Of a DNA stretch of 64,000 nucleotides, positions 46,947 through 55,437 are shown one piece after another (position 1 is the stretch's first letter; every line of letters starts with the position of its first letter). The position numbers were made by a program, and so were the translations under genes. The notes under the pieces are model-generated. The model had not been told where the DNA came from. It saw nothing but the letters and a program-made list of their open reading frames with translations, and ran no database searches. Source of the DNA: an uncultured Helicobacter sp. (GTDB lineage Bacteria; Campylobacterota; Campylobacteria; Campylobacterales; Helicobacteraceae); NCBI GenBank assembly GCA_949299115.1, contig CASFZH010000001.1, positions 30,361-94,360 on the forward strand, given 5' to 3'.

Positions 46947-48167
46947 ATGAAACAAGTAAATGTAAGACATAAAAAGAAAAACACAGATTTATTTTTTGAC
47001 TCTTTTAAGCATTTTAAACACAATCTCTCAAATCTTATCGGGGTGGAATTGCCTACACTTTGTGCCTTAGGAGTAGAAAAATATGCAAGCCTTATTAGCA
47101 CTAATTACAAATCAAAGTATCCTGATATACGAAAAATTGGGCTTATTGAATATAATAAACCAAGTGATAATACTTTTACTCTGACAGAGGAAGCAAAGAC
47201 TTTGCTAGATTATGGAAATTTTTATGGAAATCTTAATAAAAATATCTATGATGAAAATGATTTAAGGATTGGGAGAAAAAATATAGATTCCCTATCGCCG
47301 ATAGAGTTGATAGGATATTTTAATTATTATTTTGATAACAAAGATACAAATATGTATGAAAATGCTTTTGATATTTACAAACAAACATTGCTAAAACTCC
47401 TTTTATCATATTATGATACAGCAGATTCTATCCGCCCTTATCTCACTCTTTTATCTTTTATGCGAAATGTTTTTATACCATACACGCAAACAAATACCCC
47501 CTTTATTCGAACACCTGAAATTTTACAAAATATCTTAGCTCATAGCAAAGAGGATATTTTACTTATGCGATATAACTCAAATGCTTTTAATGTGTTAGAT
47601 AGAGAGTTACAAGAGGAATTAAGACGCCCTATGTCTTATATTTATATTTTTTTGCAAACAGCTATTATTGTAGATTCTCAATACCAGCTCATTGTTGATT
47701 ATACATTGGTGGATAGATTACGGGCTAACATGGATTCTATTGTATTATACCAACCAGCCATTGCACAAAATTCTCACCCAGCAAAAGAGCAAAGAAATTT
47801 TAGAGAAAATGTTTTAGAGGCTTATAATTATCGATGTGCTATTACAGGGCAATCTATTTGGATAAATGATAGAGTATTGCTTGAAACAGCCCATATTATC
47901 CCTTATAGAGATGGTGGAAGATTTAGTGTCAATAATGGTATAGCCTATGAAATGCACAAGATGTTTGATAATGGACTATTTGGATTCTATTATGATAAAG
48001 ATGGACAAATTAAGATAAAAATATCCCAATCACAGAAAATTAGAGATGATAGTAAAATTTTACAAGGACTTAATAACAAGCCCATTGCTATGCCACAAGA
48101 TACAAAGCAATATCCAAGTGATATAGCCTTACAATACAATCTTGATACATTTCTAATCCCTAATTAG
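46947..48167 (+). CDS. HNH-type restriction endonuclease (HpyAV-like)
   Basis: A 406-residue protein. The C-terminal third holds an HNH nuclease: YNYRCAITG (about 292-300), the metal-binding His in ETAHIIPY (about 316) and N/H residues in [11 protein letters not shown] (about 336-346). The N-terminal 280 residues are unrecognised and probably carry target recognition. It follows the fused double methyltransferase by 56 bases, with AAAGGGG before the ATG, forming a type II pair with an asymmetric site. CCTTC is predicted by resemblance to HpyAV (itself an HNH enzyme); not proven. Confidence 0.8.
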   Translation: MKQVNVRHKKKNTDLFFDSFKHFKHNLSNLIGVELPTLCALGVEKYASLISTNYKSKYPDIRKIGLIEYNKPSDNTFTLTEEAKTLLDYGNFYGNLNKNIYDENDLRIGRKNIDSLSPIELIGYFNYYFDNKDTNMYENAFDIYKQTLLKLLLSYYDTADSIRPYLTLLSFMRNVFIPYTQTNTPFIRTPEILQNILAHSKEDILLMRYNSNAFNVLDRELQEELRRPMSYIYIFLQTAIIVDSQYQLIVDYTLVDRLRANMDSIVLYQPAIAQNSHPAKEQRNFRENVLEAYNYRCAITGQSIWINDRVLLETAHIIPYRDGGRFSVNNGIAYEMHKMFDNGLFGFYYDKDGQIKIKISQSQKIRDDSKILQGLNNKPIAMPQDTKQYPSDIALQYNLDTFLIPN

Positions 48168-48175
48168 GAGTATTT

Positions 48176-48829
48176 GTGAAAATCACCAAAAATACCAAAC
48201 TCACCATAGACGGATTAACGCTACTTAAAAGCTTAGAATCTGAAAGCATTGATTTATGTTTTTTTGACCCGCAATATCGCGGTGTGCTAGATAAAATGCG
48301 TTATGGCAATGAGGGAGAGCGACAAAAAGGTAGAAGTGCTTTAATCCAAATGAGCGAAGAAAGCATAAAAAGCTTTATAGCCGAGATTAATCGTGTGCTT
48401 AAACCTAGCTGCTATCTTATGCTGTGGATTGATAAATTTCATCTTTGTGAGGGCGTGAGAGAATGGCTAGATTCTACACTTTTGCAAATCGTGGATTTAA
48501 TCACTTGGGATAAGGGCAGAATGGGCATGGGCTATCGCACAAGAAAGCAGAGCGAATACTTACTCATTTTACAAAAAAAGCCCATTAAAGCAAAAGGCAC
48601 TTGGAAGCTCCACACTATCCGCGATGTGCATTGTGAAAAAATACCTCAAGAAGAGCTAAAATGCCACCCCCACAGCAAGCCCAAAGGCTTGCAAAAAATG
48701 CTTATAGAATCTTGCACCAACAAGGGCGATTTGGTATGCGACCCAGCAGCGGGGGGCTTTAGCGTATTTGAGTGCTGCAAGGAATTAGAGCGAGACTTTA
48801 TAGGGACAAATCTTAGCCCAATTTCATAA
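48176..48829 (+). CDS. Site-specific DNA methyltransferase with DPQY catalytic motif
   Basis: A 217-residue beta-class enzyme: catalytic DPQY (31-34), then [11 protein letters not shown] (189-199). The [17 protein letters not shown] block is distinctive; Gln replaces the usual second Pro. [19 protein letters not shown] is the conserved block between motifs. The start is GTG 48176 after TAGGAG. It lies eight bases after the HNH endonuclease gene and is probably co-expressed, though the double methyltransferase already covers an asymmetric site. It may be an orphan regulator or an accessory protector. Confidence 0.85.
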   Translation: MKITKNTKLTIDGLTLLKSLESESIDLCFFDPQYRGVLDKMRYGNEGERQKGRSALIQMSEESIKSFIAEINRVLKPSCYLMLWIDKFHLCEGVREWLDSTLLQIVDLITWDKGRMGMGYRTRKQSEYLLILQKKPIKAKGTWKLHTIRDVHCEKIPQEELKCHPHSKPKGLQKMLIESCTNKGDLVCDPAAGGFSVFECCKELERDFIGTNLSPIS

Positions 48830-48840
48830 GCACCACGCGA

Positions 48841-48920
48841 TACCAATACTCCAAAATAGATGAGAGTTAATACCCCAGCTAAATTGCGTTTTGTTTTATC
48901 TAACGCCCTAATAGATTCCA
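48841..48920 (-). pseudogene. Inverted remnant of the aldo/keto reductase 3' end
   Basis: Read on the minus strand, about 80 bases (GGAATCTATTAGGGCGTTAG ... TTGGAGTATTGG) track the last 17 codons, stop and trailer of the intact aldo/keto reductase at 51726-51806, with roughly four in five bases equal and one base missing. The match stops abruptly on both sides. It marks the right edge of the R-M island. Confidence 0.75.
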
Positions 48921-48955
48921 AATGATACCAATATTCTTTCAAGGCAGGACTACTC

Positions 48956-49060
48956 TTACGCATCATCAAATGCCAACCTTTGCTGCTCCATTGCCCCCAC
49001 TATCTCACTGCATTTTTTGGAATCTTGATTTGGAATCTTGATAAGTGCTAGATTACAATA
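48956..49060 (-). pseudogene. Possible C-terminal remnant of an unknown protein
   Basis: A stop-to-stop minus-strand frame reads LALIKIPNQDSKKCSEIVGA and then MEQQRLAFDDA. It has protein-like composition but no start codon or site. The pattern vaguely recalls C-termini of restriction specificity subunits. It adjoins the aldo/keto reductase remnant, so the whole gap 48830-49092 looks like recombination debris. Confidence 0.3.
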
Positions 49061-49092
49061 CTACTCAATAACCACAAGCCTCAAAACTATCA

Positions 49093-49749
49093 TTACGGCT
49101 TAATCACAAAACTTGGTGTATGACAAAGAGAGAGTTTTTGCACATTTATAGCTTTTTTAGCGAAAAACTCATCAATCGCCTTGGTCTCACCCGGGAAAAT
49201 CCCATAATCATCAAACATTACCACGCCTCCACGCACGACTTTATCCCAAAAAGATTCTAAAATACTTACAGCTGGCTCGTAAATATCCGTATCTATATGG
49301 AGTAGTGCGATTTTTAGCTGCGGATTTGTGCGACAATACTCTGGCACACTTTGTGTGATGTCGCCCTTGATAAGCTCATAGTTTCGGATATTTTTGTATG
49401 CCAAGACTTTATGGAGCTCTTCTTCTGTGATTGCTTCACCGGCTTCGTTTATAAACGCTTCCCGCAATGCCTTATCTGCCTCAAAATCCGTCTGTGGAAA
49501 TGCACCAAACATATCAAATCCAATGAGTTTGCGTGAATCTTGCATTTCTAAAATTTCACGAAAATGTGCGAGTCTAAAAAATGAATTACCTTTAAATATC
49601 CCACATTCTACGATTGCTCCGGGTAAAGAAAGGATTTTTTTATAGAGTTCGTAATGGGCGAAAAATTTCCCAAACCTCCGTGCATTTGCAGTGATATAAA
49701 AGCCATTTTCATAGAAAAATGATTGCATTGTATCAAAACCATTAAGCAT
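49093..49749 (-). CDS. TylF/MycF-type SAM-dependent methyltransferase, probably phase variable
   Basis: A 218-residue class I methyltransferase. IVECGIFKGNSFFRLAH (SAM loop), GFDMFGAFP, and LLHIDTDIYEPAVSIL with MFDDYG match TylF/MycF-type sugar O-methyltransferases that need a metal. ATG 49749 is chosen because AAGGA lies seven bases upstream. The frame is also open further, to 49866, through a G10 tract, but no ribosome binding site supports those starts. The tract sits in the promoter spacer. A target on surface glycans is inferred from family. Confidence 0.8.
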   Translation of the reverse strand: MLNGFDTMQSFFYENGFYITANARRFGKFFAHYELYKKILSLPGAIVECGIFKGNSFFRLAHFREILEMQDSRKLIGFDMFGAFPQTDFEADKALREAFINEAGEAITEEELHKVLAYKNIRNYELIKGDITQSVPEYCRTNPQLKIALLHIDTDIYEPAVSILESFWDKVVRGGVVMFDDYGIFPGETKAIDEFFAKKAINVQKLSLCHTPSFVIKP

Positions 49750-49777
49750 GCTATTTCCTTGTAAATAAACTGTTATG

Positions 49778-49805
49778 AGTATATTACCCCCCCCCCTGAA
49801 ATCAA
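49778..49805 (-). promoter_or_regulatory. Promoter with G10 tract in the spacer
   Basis: On the minus strand: TTGATT (49800-49805), a 16-base spacer TCA-G10-TAA, then TATACT (49778-49783), with the ATG 29 bases further on. The ten Gs (49787-49796 as Cs on the plus strand) are the longest G/C homopolymer I found in the window. Slippage by one base would change spacer length and so promoter strength. Confidence 0.7.
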
Positions 49806-49944
49806 CCTTAAAAATAAGATTATTTTCCATAATTACAATGTTCTCTTGACTTAGAGTAGCTCTCATCTTTTATAATTTTTTTGATGTTTTTAGAATCCAA
49901 AAGGCTTAAGATTCTAAAACTAAAAACTTAGATAAGGAAAAAAT

Positions 49945-50808
49945 ATGCAAATCATTCGTGTAAAAACCCCGCGTGGCTTAGAGCTAAAAGGTGCAATGTG
50001 GGGGGATAACTCAATGGATAGTGTCGTGATTATGATGAGCGGAATTATGTCAAATGTCTTTCAAAATGACCTACTTACTGCCACAGGCGACTTACTAGAG
50101 CGTGAAGGCATTGCCTATATTGTAGGGCATGCTATGGACGCCTTTTCGTGTATTGGATATTCAGACTTTAGCACGGGGAAGCAAGTCTATACAGGCGTAG
50201 TCTTTGATGATTTTTCTCTAAGCTATGAAGATGTGGCAAGTTATGTGCGATATGCTAAGAGTCTTGGCTTTAAGAAAATCATTCTAGCGGGACATTCACT
50301 TGGCTCAAACCGCATTATCCATTATCTTGGCACAAACAAAGAGAATCTTGTGGATAATTTTATCGTATCTGCCCCCATTGATTTGGAGCATTGGATAAAA
50401 GTAATGCCAAATGTAGAGGACGCTATAAACTTAGCTAAGAATCTTATGAGTAATGGCAAGGGCGAGGAGATTTTACCCTTTTTGTTTGGAGGTTTTTCAC
50501 CTATGAGTGCTAATGCGGTGCTATCCTTTATCAATGCAGATAACCTCAAAAACTGCCCAGTGATAAGTGGCAAGGGCGAGTTAGAGTCTCTAGCACATAT
50601 CGCCATACAAGGAAGCTTTATCATCGGAGAAAAAGATAGTCTCACAGATAATGACCCCAAAGGCTTTATGGATAGAATCAACGCCCACACCAAAAGCAAA
50701 GATTCTAATACAATACTTGTAATCCCTGAAGCCTCCCATATCTTCTATAATAAACACAAAGAGTATGCTGAAGCTGTACTTGAATGTGTGCGGAGATTTG
50801 GGGCTTAG
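49945..50808 (+). CDS. Alpha/beta hydrolase fold protein
   Basis: A 287-residue cytosolic serine hydrolase. The nucleophile elbow is AGHSLGSNRI (Ser118). A GEKDSLTD loop offers the acid and EASHIFY, near residue 268, the base. The N-terminal GLELKGAMWG and IMMSGIMSN form the oxyanion region. The layout is like small esterase/acyltransferase proteins used in Helicobacter next to oxidoreductases; the substrate is unknown. Start ATG after AAGGAAAA. The aldo/keto reductase follows at 48 bases and may share its transcript. Confidence 0.8.
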   Translation: MQIIRVKTPRGLELKGAMWGDNSMDSVVIMMSGIMSNVFQNDLLTATGDLLEREGIAYIVGHAMDAFSCIGYSDFSTGKQVYTGVVFDDFSLSYEDVASYVRYAKSLGFKKIILAGHSLGSNRIIHYLGTNKENLVDNFIVSAPIDLEHWIKVMPNVEDAINLAKNLMSNGKGEEILPFLFGGFSPMSANAVLSFINADNLKNCPVISGKGELESLAHIAIQGSFIIGEKDSLTDNDPKGFMDRINAHTKSKDSNTILVIPEASHIFYNKHKEYAEAVLECVRRFGA

Positions 50809-50856
50809 AGTAACTCTCATCATTTATAATACGCATAATTTATTTTAGGAGTATGT

Positions 50857-51780
50857 ATGAAGCGAAGAGAATTTTTGGGATATTCAAGCACATTTTTAGG
50901 TGCTAGTCTCGCCTTTGGCACACAGATATTGGCAGCAGATTCTAAAGATTTTTTCACAAACACACAAGGAGTAAATATGCAATATGTAACCTTAAATAAT
51001 GGGCTAAAAATGCCCCTGCTAGGCTTTGGGACATATGATATTAAGAGTATCGATACATTTTTGGCGGCAGTGGATTGTGGTTATCGCCTCTTTGATAGTG
51101 CACAAATGTATGGCAATGAAAAAGAAGTAGGGGCTGCGATAAGGGAAGCGATACACTCAAGAGGCATCAAAAGAGAGGAGTTTTTTATCACGACAAAACT
51201 CTCTAGTGGTATGGATTTTGAAAGTGCAAAAAAGAGTATAGAATCTAGCCTCAAAGCCCTAGATATAGGATATATCGATTTGCTTTTAATCCACGCACCC
51301 TACGCACAGGCAAAAGAAATGTATAAAGCAATGGAGCTAGCCTATAAGGAGGGTATAATCAAAGCACTTGGAATCTCTAGCTTTACCCCAAAAGTCTATC
51401 TTGAGTTTATCAAAACTTGTGAGATTATGCCTGCTATCAACCAATGCGAGACACATATCTATTATCAGCAAAGAGCGTTATTGGAGGCGATGAAGCCTTA
51501 TGGGACAATTTTAGAATCTTGGAGCCCCTTTATCGCTGGTAAAAGCGGATTTTTTAGTAATCCCACTTTGACACAAATCGCTGCTAGATATAATAAAAGC
51601 GTGGCACAAATTGCCCTAAGATTCTTAGTGCAGCAAGGTATCATCGCTATCCCCAAAGCCTCAAAGCTCAAGCATATGCAAGAAAATATCAATGTCTTTG
51701 ATTTCTCTTTGAGTGCGGCGGATATGGAATCTATTAGGGCATTGGATAAAAACAAAACGCAGTTTAGTTGGGGGTATTAA
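50857..51780 (+). CDS. Aldo/keto reductase with Tat-type leader and an internal start
   Basis: A 307-residue NADPH-dependent reductase. The catalytic tetrad is complete: D80, Y85 (MYGNE), K114 and H146 (LIHAP); IPKASK near the end binds the cofactor phosphate. The N-terminus has a twin-arginine signal (RREFLG, hydrophobic core, ILAAD). The ATG follows TTAGGAG. A second ATG at 50977 (Met41), where ordinary aldo/keto reductases begin, has its own AAGGAG five bases upstream. Both exported and cytosolic forms may be made. A terminator follows at 52057. Natural substrate unknown. Confidence 0.88.
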   Translation: MKRREFLGYSSTFLGASLAFGTQILAADSKDFFTNTQGVNMQYVTLNNGLKMPLLGFGTYDIKSIDTFLAAVDCGYRLFDSAQMYGNEKEVGAAIREAIHSRGIKREEFFITTKLSSGMDFESAKKSIESSLKALDIGYIDLLLIHAPYAQAKEMYKAMELAYKEGIIKALGISSFTPKVYLEFIKTCEIMPAINQCETHIYYQQRALLEAMKPYGTILESWSPFIAGKSGFFSNPTLTQIAARYNKSVAQIALRFLVQQGIIAIPKASKLKHMQENINVFDFSLSAADMESIRALDKNKTQFSWGY

Positions 51781-52142
51781 CTCCCACTCTTTTTGGAGCA
51801 TTGACAAATGTAGAACCAAAATAGGTGATACTAGTGTTGTATTTTTTATTCTTGATAGCCTATACAATAGGTCAAAAATGTGGTGATTCTATTTGGTATG
51901 AACATAGTGTAAGCTCAAAATTAAGCCCATAATGCAATATCTAAACTTTAATATAAAACTGCATTCTATTCAGAATCTTTATTTATAGAATCTGTATAAT
52001 TATGATTTTTAACTGCTAATGCCAAAAAGTAATAGCGATTTACGTAAAATTCAATAAAAAAGATTAATCGTGTTTGTGATTAGTCTTTTTTTGGTAAAAT
52101 TCGATGTTTTGAAATAGGCAATGATTGATACAACGGAGCTTT
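51781..52142. other. Intergenic before secG, ends with a terminator
   Basis: About 360 bases. No gene. It contains the terminator at 52057-52092 and, within the 50 bases after it, the start region of secG. Confidence 0.6.
52057..52092 (+). terminator. Intrinsic terminator, aldo/keto reductase transcript
   Basis: Arms AAAAAGATTAATC and GATTAGTCTTTTT form a 13-base-pair stem with one G-U pair and an 8-base loop, with two further Ts beyond the stem. The reverse strand also ends in Ts, so it may work in both directions. This is the clearest terminator in the window. Confidence 0.75.
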
Positions 52143-52604
52143 ATGATGACAACAATTTTAATTGTTTTGCAAATAATCTTATCGATAAGTATTGTGATTG
52201 TAGTGCTATTACAAAAAAGTTCAAGTATTGGATTAGGGGCATATAGTGGTAGCAATGAAAGCCTTTTTGGTGCTAAAGGACCGGCAAATTTTATGGCAAA
52301 AATCACGATATTTTTGGGCTTCATATTTTTGGTCAACACAATTGCATTAGGATATTTGTATAATACAAAATCTAGCAGAAATAAAAGCATTATTGATAAT
52401 ATTGAGATTCCCAAGTCTCTGCCACTTTTAACTCCAAATGATAATGTTGTGCCACCGTCGAGCCCGCTTTTAAATGACGTAAACACACAGCAACTTATGC
52501 CAACTGCACCAACACAAAATAATACAATTTTTAATGCTCCTACTCCTAATACTCTAACTCCACAGCCAATGCAAAATAATCAATCGACACAAGGAGAGCA
52601 ATAA
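52143..52604 (+). CDS. secG: Preprotein translocase subunit SecG
   Basis: A 153-residue inner-membrane protein that assists SecYE-driven export. Two transmembrane helices (about 3-25 and 52-74) flank the conserved [17 protein letters not shown]...LFGAKG loop. The remaining 75 residues are a Pro/Asn/Gln/Thr-rich cytosolic or periplasmic tail, long compared with the 110-residue E. coli protein but usual for Helicobacter. The start is ATG 52143 or 52146, after GGAG at 52135; an upstream TTG (52125) is rejected. The stop overlaps the frr ATG by one base. Confidence 0.93.
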   Translation: MMTTILIVLQIILSISIVIVVLLQKSSSIGLGAYSGSNESLFGAKGPANFMAKITIFLGFIFLVNTIALGYLYNTKSSRNKSIIDNIEIPKSLPLLTPNDNVVPPSSPLLNDVNTQQLMPTAPTQNNTIFNAPTPNTLTPQPMQNNQSTQGEQ

Positions 52605-53161
52605 TGCTACAAGAGATATACAAAGATACCATAGCACACATGCAAAAAAGTATCACTGCATTGCAAAAAGACCTTGCTACATTGCGTAGTGGACGTGTCA
52701 GTGTTGCAATATTAGATAACATTCGCATACCTTATTATGGCACACCAACTCCCTTAGCACAAGTAGGGAGCGTAATAGCACAAGATGCAACAACGATTAT
52801 CATCACTCCATGGGAAAAAACTTTATTAAAAGATATTGAGAAAGCTATACAAGAAGCCAATATTGGCGTAAATCCTAATGTCGATAGTGAATGTATCAAA
52901 CTCTTCTTCCCCCCCATGACAAGTGAGCAACGCAAAGAAATCGCAAAAACCGCAAAAGCAATGGGTGAAAAATCAAAAATTGCTATTAGAAATATTAGAC
53001 AAGATTCTAATAATACGATTAAAAAATTAGAAAAAGATAAGAATATTACAACGGATGAGAGCAAAAAAGGTATAGAAGAGATTCAAAAAATAACAGACGA
53101 GCATATCAAAAAAATCGATTCGATGATAAAAGCCAAAGAAGATGAGATTATAAAAGTATAG
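52604..53161 (+). CDS. frr: Ribosome recycling factor
   Basis: A 185-residue protein of exact family length that splits post-termination ribosomes together with [23 protein letters not shown] and the late three-helix bundle ([18 protein letters not shown]) are diagnostic. It starts on the last base of the secG stop (TAATG), with GGAG upstream, and is followed after eight bases by pyrE. The order secG-frr-pyrE is conserved in H. pylori. Confidence 0.97.
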   Translation: MLQEIYKDTIAHMQKSITALQKDLATLRSGRVSVAILDNIRIPYYGTPTPLAQVGSVIAQDATTIIITPWEKTLLKDIEKAIQEANIGVNPNVDSECIKLFFPPMTSEQRKEIAKTAKAMGEKSKIAIRNIRQDSNNTIKKLEKDKNITTDESKKGIEEIQKITDEHIKKIDSMIKAKEDEIIKV

Positions 53162-53169
53162 AGGACTTT

Positions 53170-53790
53170 ATGCAACTAGATATAGAATCCATTTACCGTG
53201 AACATAACGCATTATTAGAGGGACATTTCTTACTTAGTAGCGGCAATCACGCACAATTTTACTTGCAATCTGCAAAAGTATTAGAAAATCCAAAAATAGC
53301 TGAAGCTTTAGCACATGAATTAGCTAAACAAATCAAAGAACATGGTTTAGCAGTAGAATGTGTATGTGCACCAGCACTTGGCGGTATCATAGCGGGATAT
53401 GAACTTGCAAGGGCGATTGGAGTACGATTTATCTTTACTGAACGTGTAGAAAAAAAAATGACCTTAAGGCGAGGATTTGAGGTAGCAAAAGATGAAAAAG
53501 TTCTCATTTGTGAAGATATTATTACAACAGGAGGCAGTGCTATGGAGGCTGCTACATGCGTAAAAAATATGGGTGGGGAAATTGTGGCATTTGCAGGGCT
53601 TGCTAGTCGAGGTTTTTGCAAACGCACTCTAGCCAAACACACTTTTTCTATGGAAACAAACAAACCAGAATGCAAATTATTAGATAATGTGCCATTTTTT
53701 GCCCTTGCAGATTTTGACTTTACCATGTATGAACCCAATAATTGTCCATTATGTAAAGATTCTAAGCCGTATAAGCCGGGGAGTCGTTAA
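53170..53790 (+). CDS. pyrE: Orotate phosphoribosyltransferase
   Basis: A 206-residue enzyme that joins orotate to PRPP in pyrimidine synthesis. The PRPP-binding motif [14 protein letters not shown] is near residues 116-129, and the flexible catalytic loop [12 protein letters not shown] is near 96-107. A C-terminal Cys-containing extension ([15 protein letters not shown]) is usual for the Campylobacterota version. It lies eight bases after frr with AGAGGA as its site. Confidence 0.95.
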   Translation: MQLDIESIYREHNALLEGHFLLSSGNHAQFYLQSAKVLENPKIAEALAHELAKQIKEHGLAVECVCAPALGGIIAGYELARAIGVRFIFTERVEKKMTLRRGFEVAKDEKVLICEDIITTGGSAMEAATCVKNMGGEIVAFAGLASRGFCKRTLAKHTFSMETNKPECKLLDNVPFFALADFDFTMYEPNNCPLCKDSKPYKPGSR

Positions 53791-53880
53791 TGTAATATTA
53801 TCCCTTTTTGTATCTACAATCAATGAGGGTTAACTAAATAAATTATTCTTTCTTTGATGATGTTGGTTACAGAGGTAGAA

Positions 53881-54537
53881 ATGACATTTTTTGATAAATA
53901 TATAACTAGAAATAAGCAAAAAGAATTGCGAAGTAAATATGCCCATATTATTATGCACTGGATTGCTGCTATGGCATATTGGACATGTTACAACAGATAC
54001 CATATTGCAGAGTATGTAAAACAACATTCTTTTATTGCTTGTTTATGGCATGGAAACTTCCTTATGATGCCTTATCTTTATGCAAAAATACGTAAAACAT
54101 CTAACATGAGTTTTGTAACTTCCGCCCATGAAGATGGTGTTATGGTAGAAAAATATTTCAAAAAATTTGGATTACAAAGTATTAGGGGTAGCACAGGAAC
54201 ACATAAGGGAGGGACAAAAGCACTAATCCAAGCAATTAGAGAATTGCAATTAGGCAGAGACATTGCAGTAACACCAGATGGACCAAAGGGACCATATAAA
54301 AGCATAGCAAATGGTGTTTTATTGATGGCTATGAGAAGTGGTGTAGCTATTTGTGGATGTAAAGTCAAACCAAAGAGATATTGGGAATTAAAAACATGGG
54401 ATAAATTTTGCATTCCAAAGCCATTTAGTCGCATTGATTATTATATAACTGAACCATTATTTCTATCACCAGATATAGAGATTGATAAAGCAAGAGAAAT
54501 GCTAAGAGTCTATATGCAAAACTTGGATTCATTATGA
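53881..54537 (+). CDS. DUF374 lysophospholipid acyltransferase-like protein
   Basis: A 218-residue membrane-associated protein. The acyltransferase-type HGNFLMM block (near residue 58), TSAHEDGVMVEKYFKKFG and IAVTPDGPKGP (near 140) define the DUF374 family, related to lipid A and phospholipid acyltransferases. The start is ATG 53881, six bases after GAGG; an ATG nine codons earlier (53854) lacks a site. It lies 90 bases after pyrE and may be the last gene of the secG operon. The acyl acceptor is unknown. Confidence 0.85.
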   Translation: MTFFDKYITRNKQKELRSKYAHIIMHWIAAMAYWTCYNRYHIAEYVKQHSFIACLWHGNFLMMPYLYAKIRKTSNMSFVTSAHEDGVMVEKYFKKFGLQSIRGSTGTHKGGTKALIQAIRELQLGRDIAVTPDGPKGPYKSIANGVLLMAMRSGVAICGCKVKPKRYWELKTWDKFCIPKPFSRIDYYITEPLFLSPDIEIDKAREMLRVYMQNLDSL

Positions 54538-55437
54538 TACTTGTTTGGAGTTATTTGAGAGAATAGTAGAATCTCACTATATAGTAAACTACGAATCGCT
54601 AATTCCTTTGTCGCCCTAAATATGAATACATCAGAGATAAACATATGTAAGAATCTATAATAGTACAGAATCTGCAATATACATGCCTATTGTGTTGCAT
54701 AAACACAAAAAACTTACAATGTTAAACCTGTATCAGAGTTTTTATCCTGATAGAATCAAAATATTTCTTAACCTTATAGATTCTCAAATAATTCTCCAGT
54801 TCTGTTACCTATATAATTGTAACATAGAGTTGTAGGGATATTTGAGAATCTTTTTTAGGATTTCATTTGGTTTTATACTACGTGAGATTCCATGACAACT
54901 AGAATTGCGTGTGCTAGATGACTGTTTATTAAAATAGCACTATTTACACTCTTGCAAAATCCATACAATAAAGTTCTACTTGAATTACTGTTATCGCAGA
55001 ATTTTATGTTCTATGATATTTTTTACAGATGTCCATTTAAGGAAATATCAATGCAATAAGAGATATGTAATAGGAATAAAAGAGGTTTGAATAAAAGATT
55101 CCACATATTATAGTATAAGCTAGAATTTCAACAAACACAAAGCTAAATATGAATCCTTTACTTCATCAATCTTAGAGTCAATAGGCAGTTGGCATCATGT
55201 TATATCTATTGTATAAATATGGAAGAATAGAAATGATAAATTGTCTATGTCAAAAAAATATAAAATCAAAATCAAGGATTAGACATAAACATTACGACAA
55301 TATGGGCTTGCTAAAGATTGCATTCATATGTCATTTATTACAGTAAACTATATATTTTGATTATGTAAGTGATTTCAATGTAAAATAATGTAATATTTTT
55401 GCGACTCAACATCTAATATTGCATTATAGAAAAGCTG
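54538..55437. other. Intergenic, no gene seen
   Basis: About 900 bases between two convergent transcription units. It is AT-rich, all frames are closed, and I saw no remnant with recognisable motifs and no clear hairpin-plus-T terminator. Confidence 0.5.

Noticed and set aside
49750..49866. N-terminal extension of the TylF-type methyltransferase through the G10 tract
   Set aside because: The ATGs at 49866 and 49830 have no ribosome binding site, the added residues do not resemble the family, and a strong AAGGA precedes ATG 49749. The tract fits a promoter spacer better.
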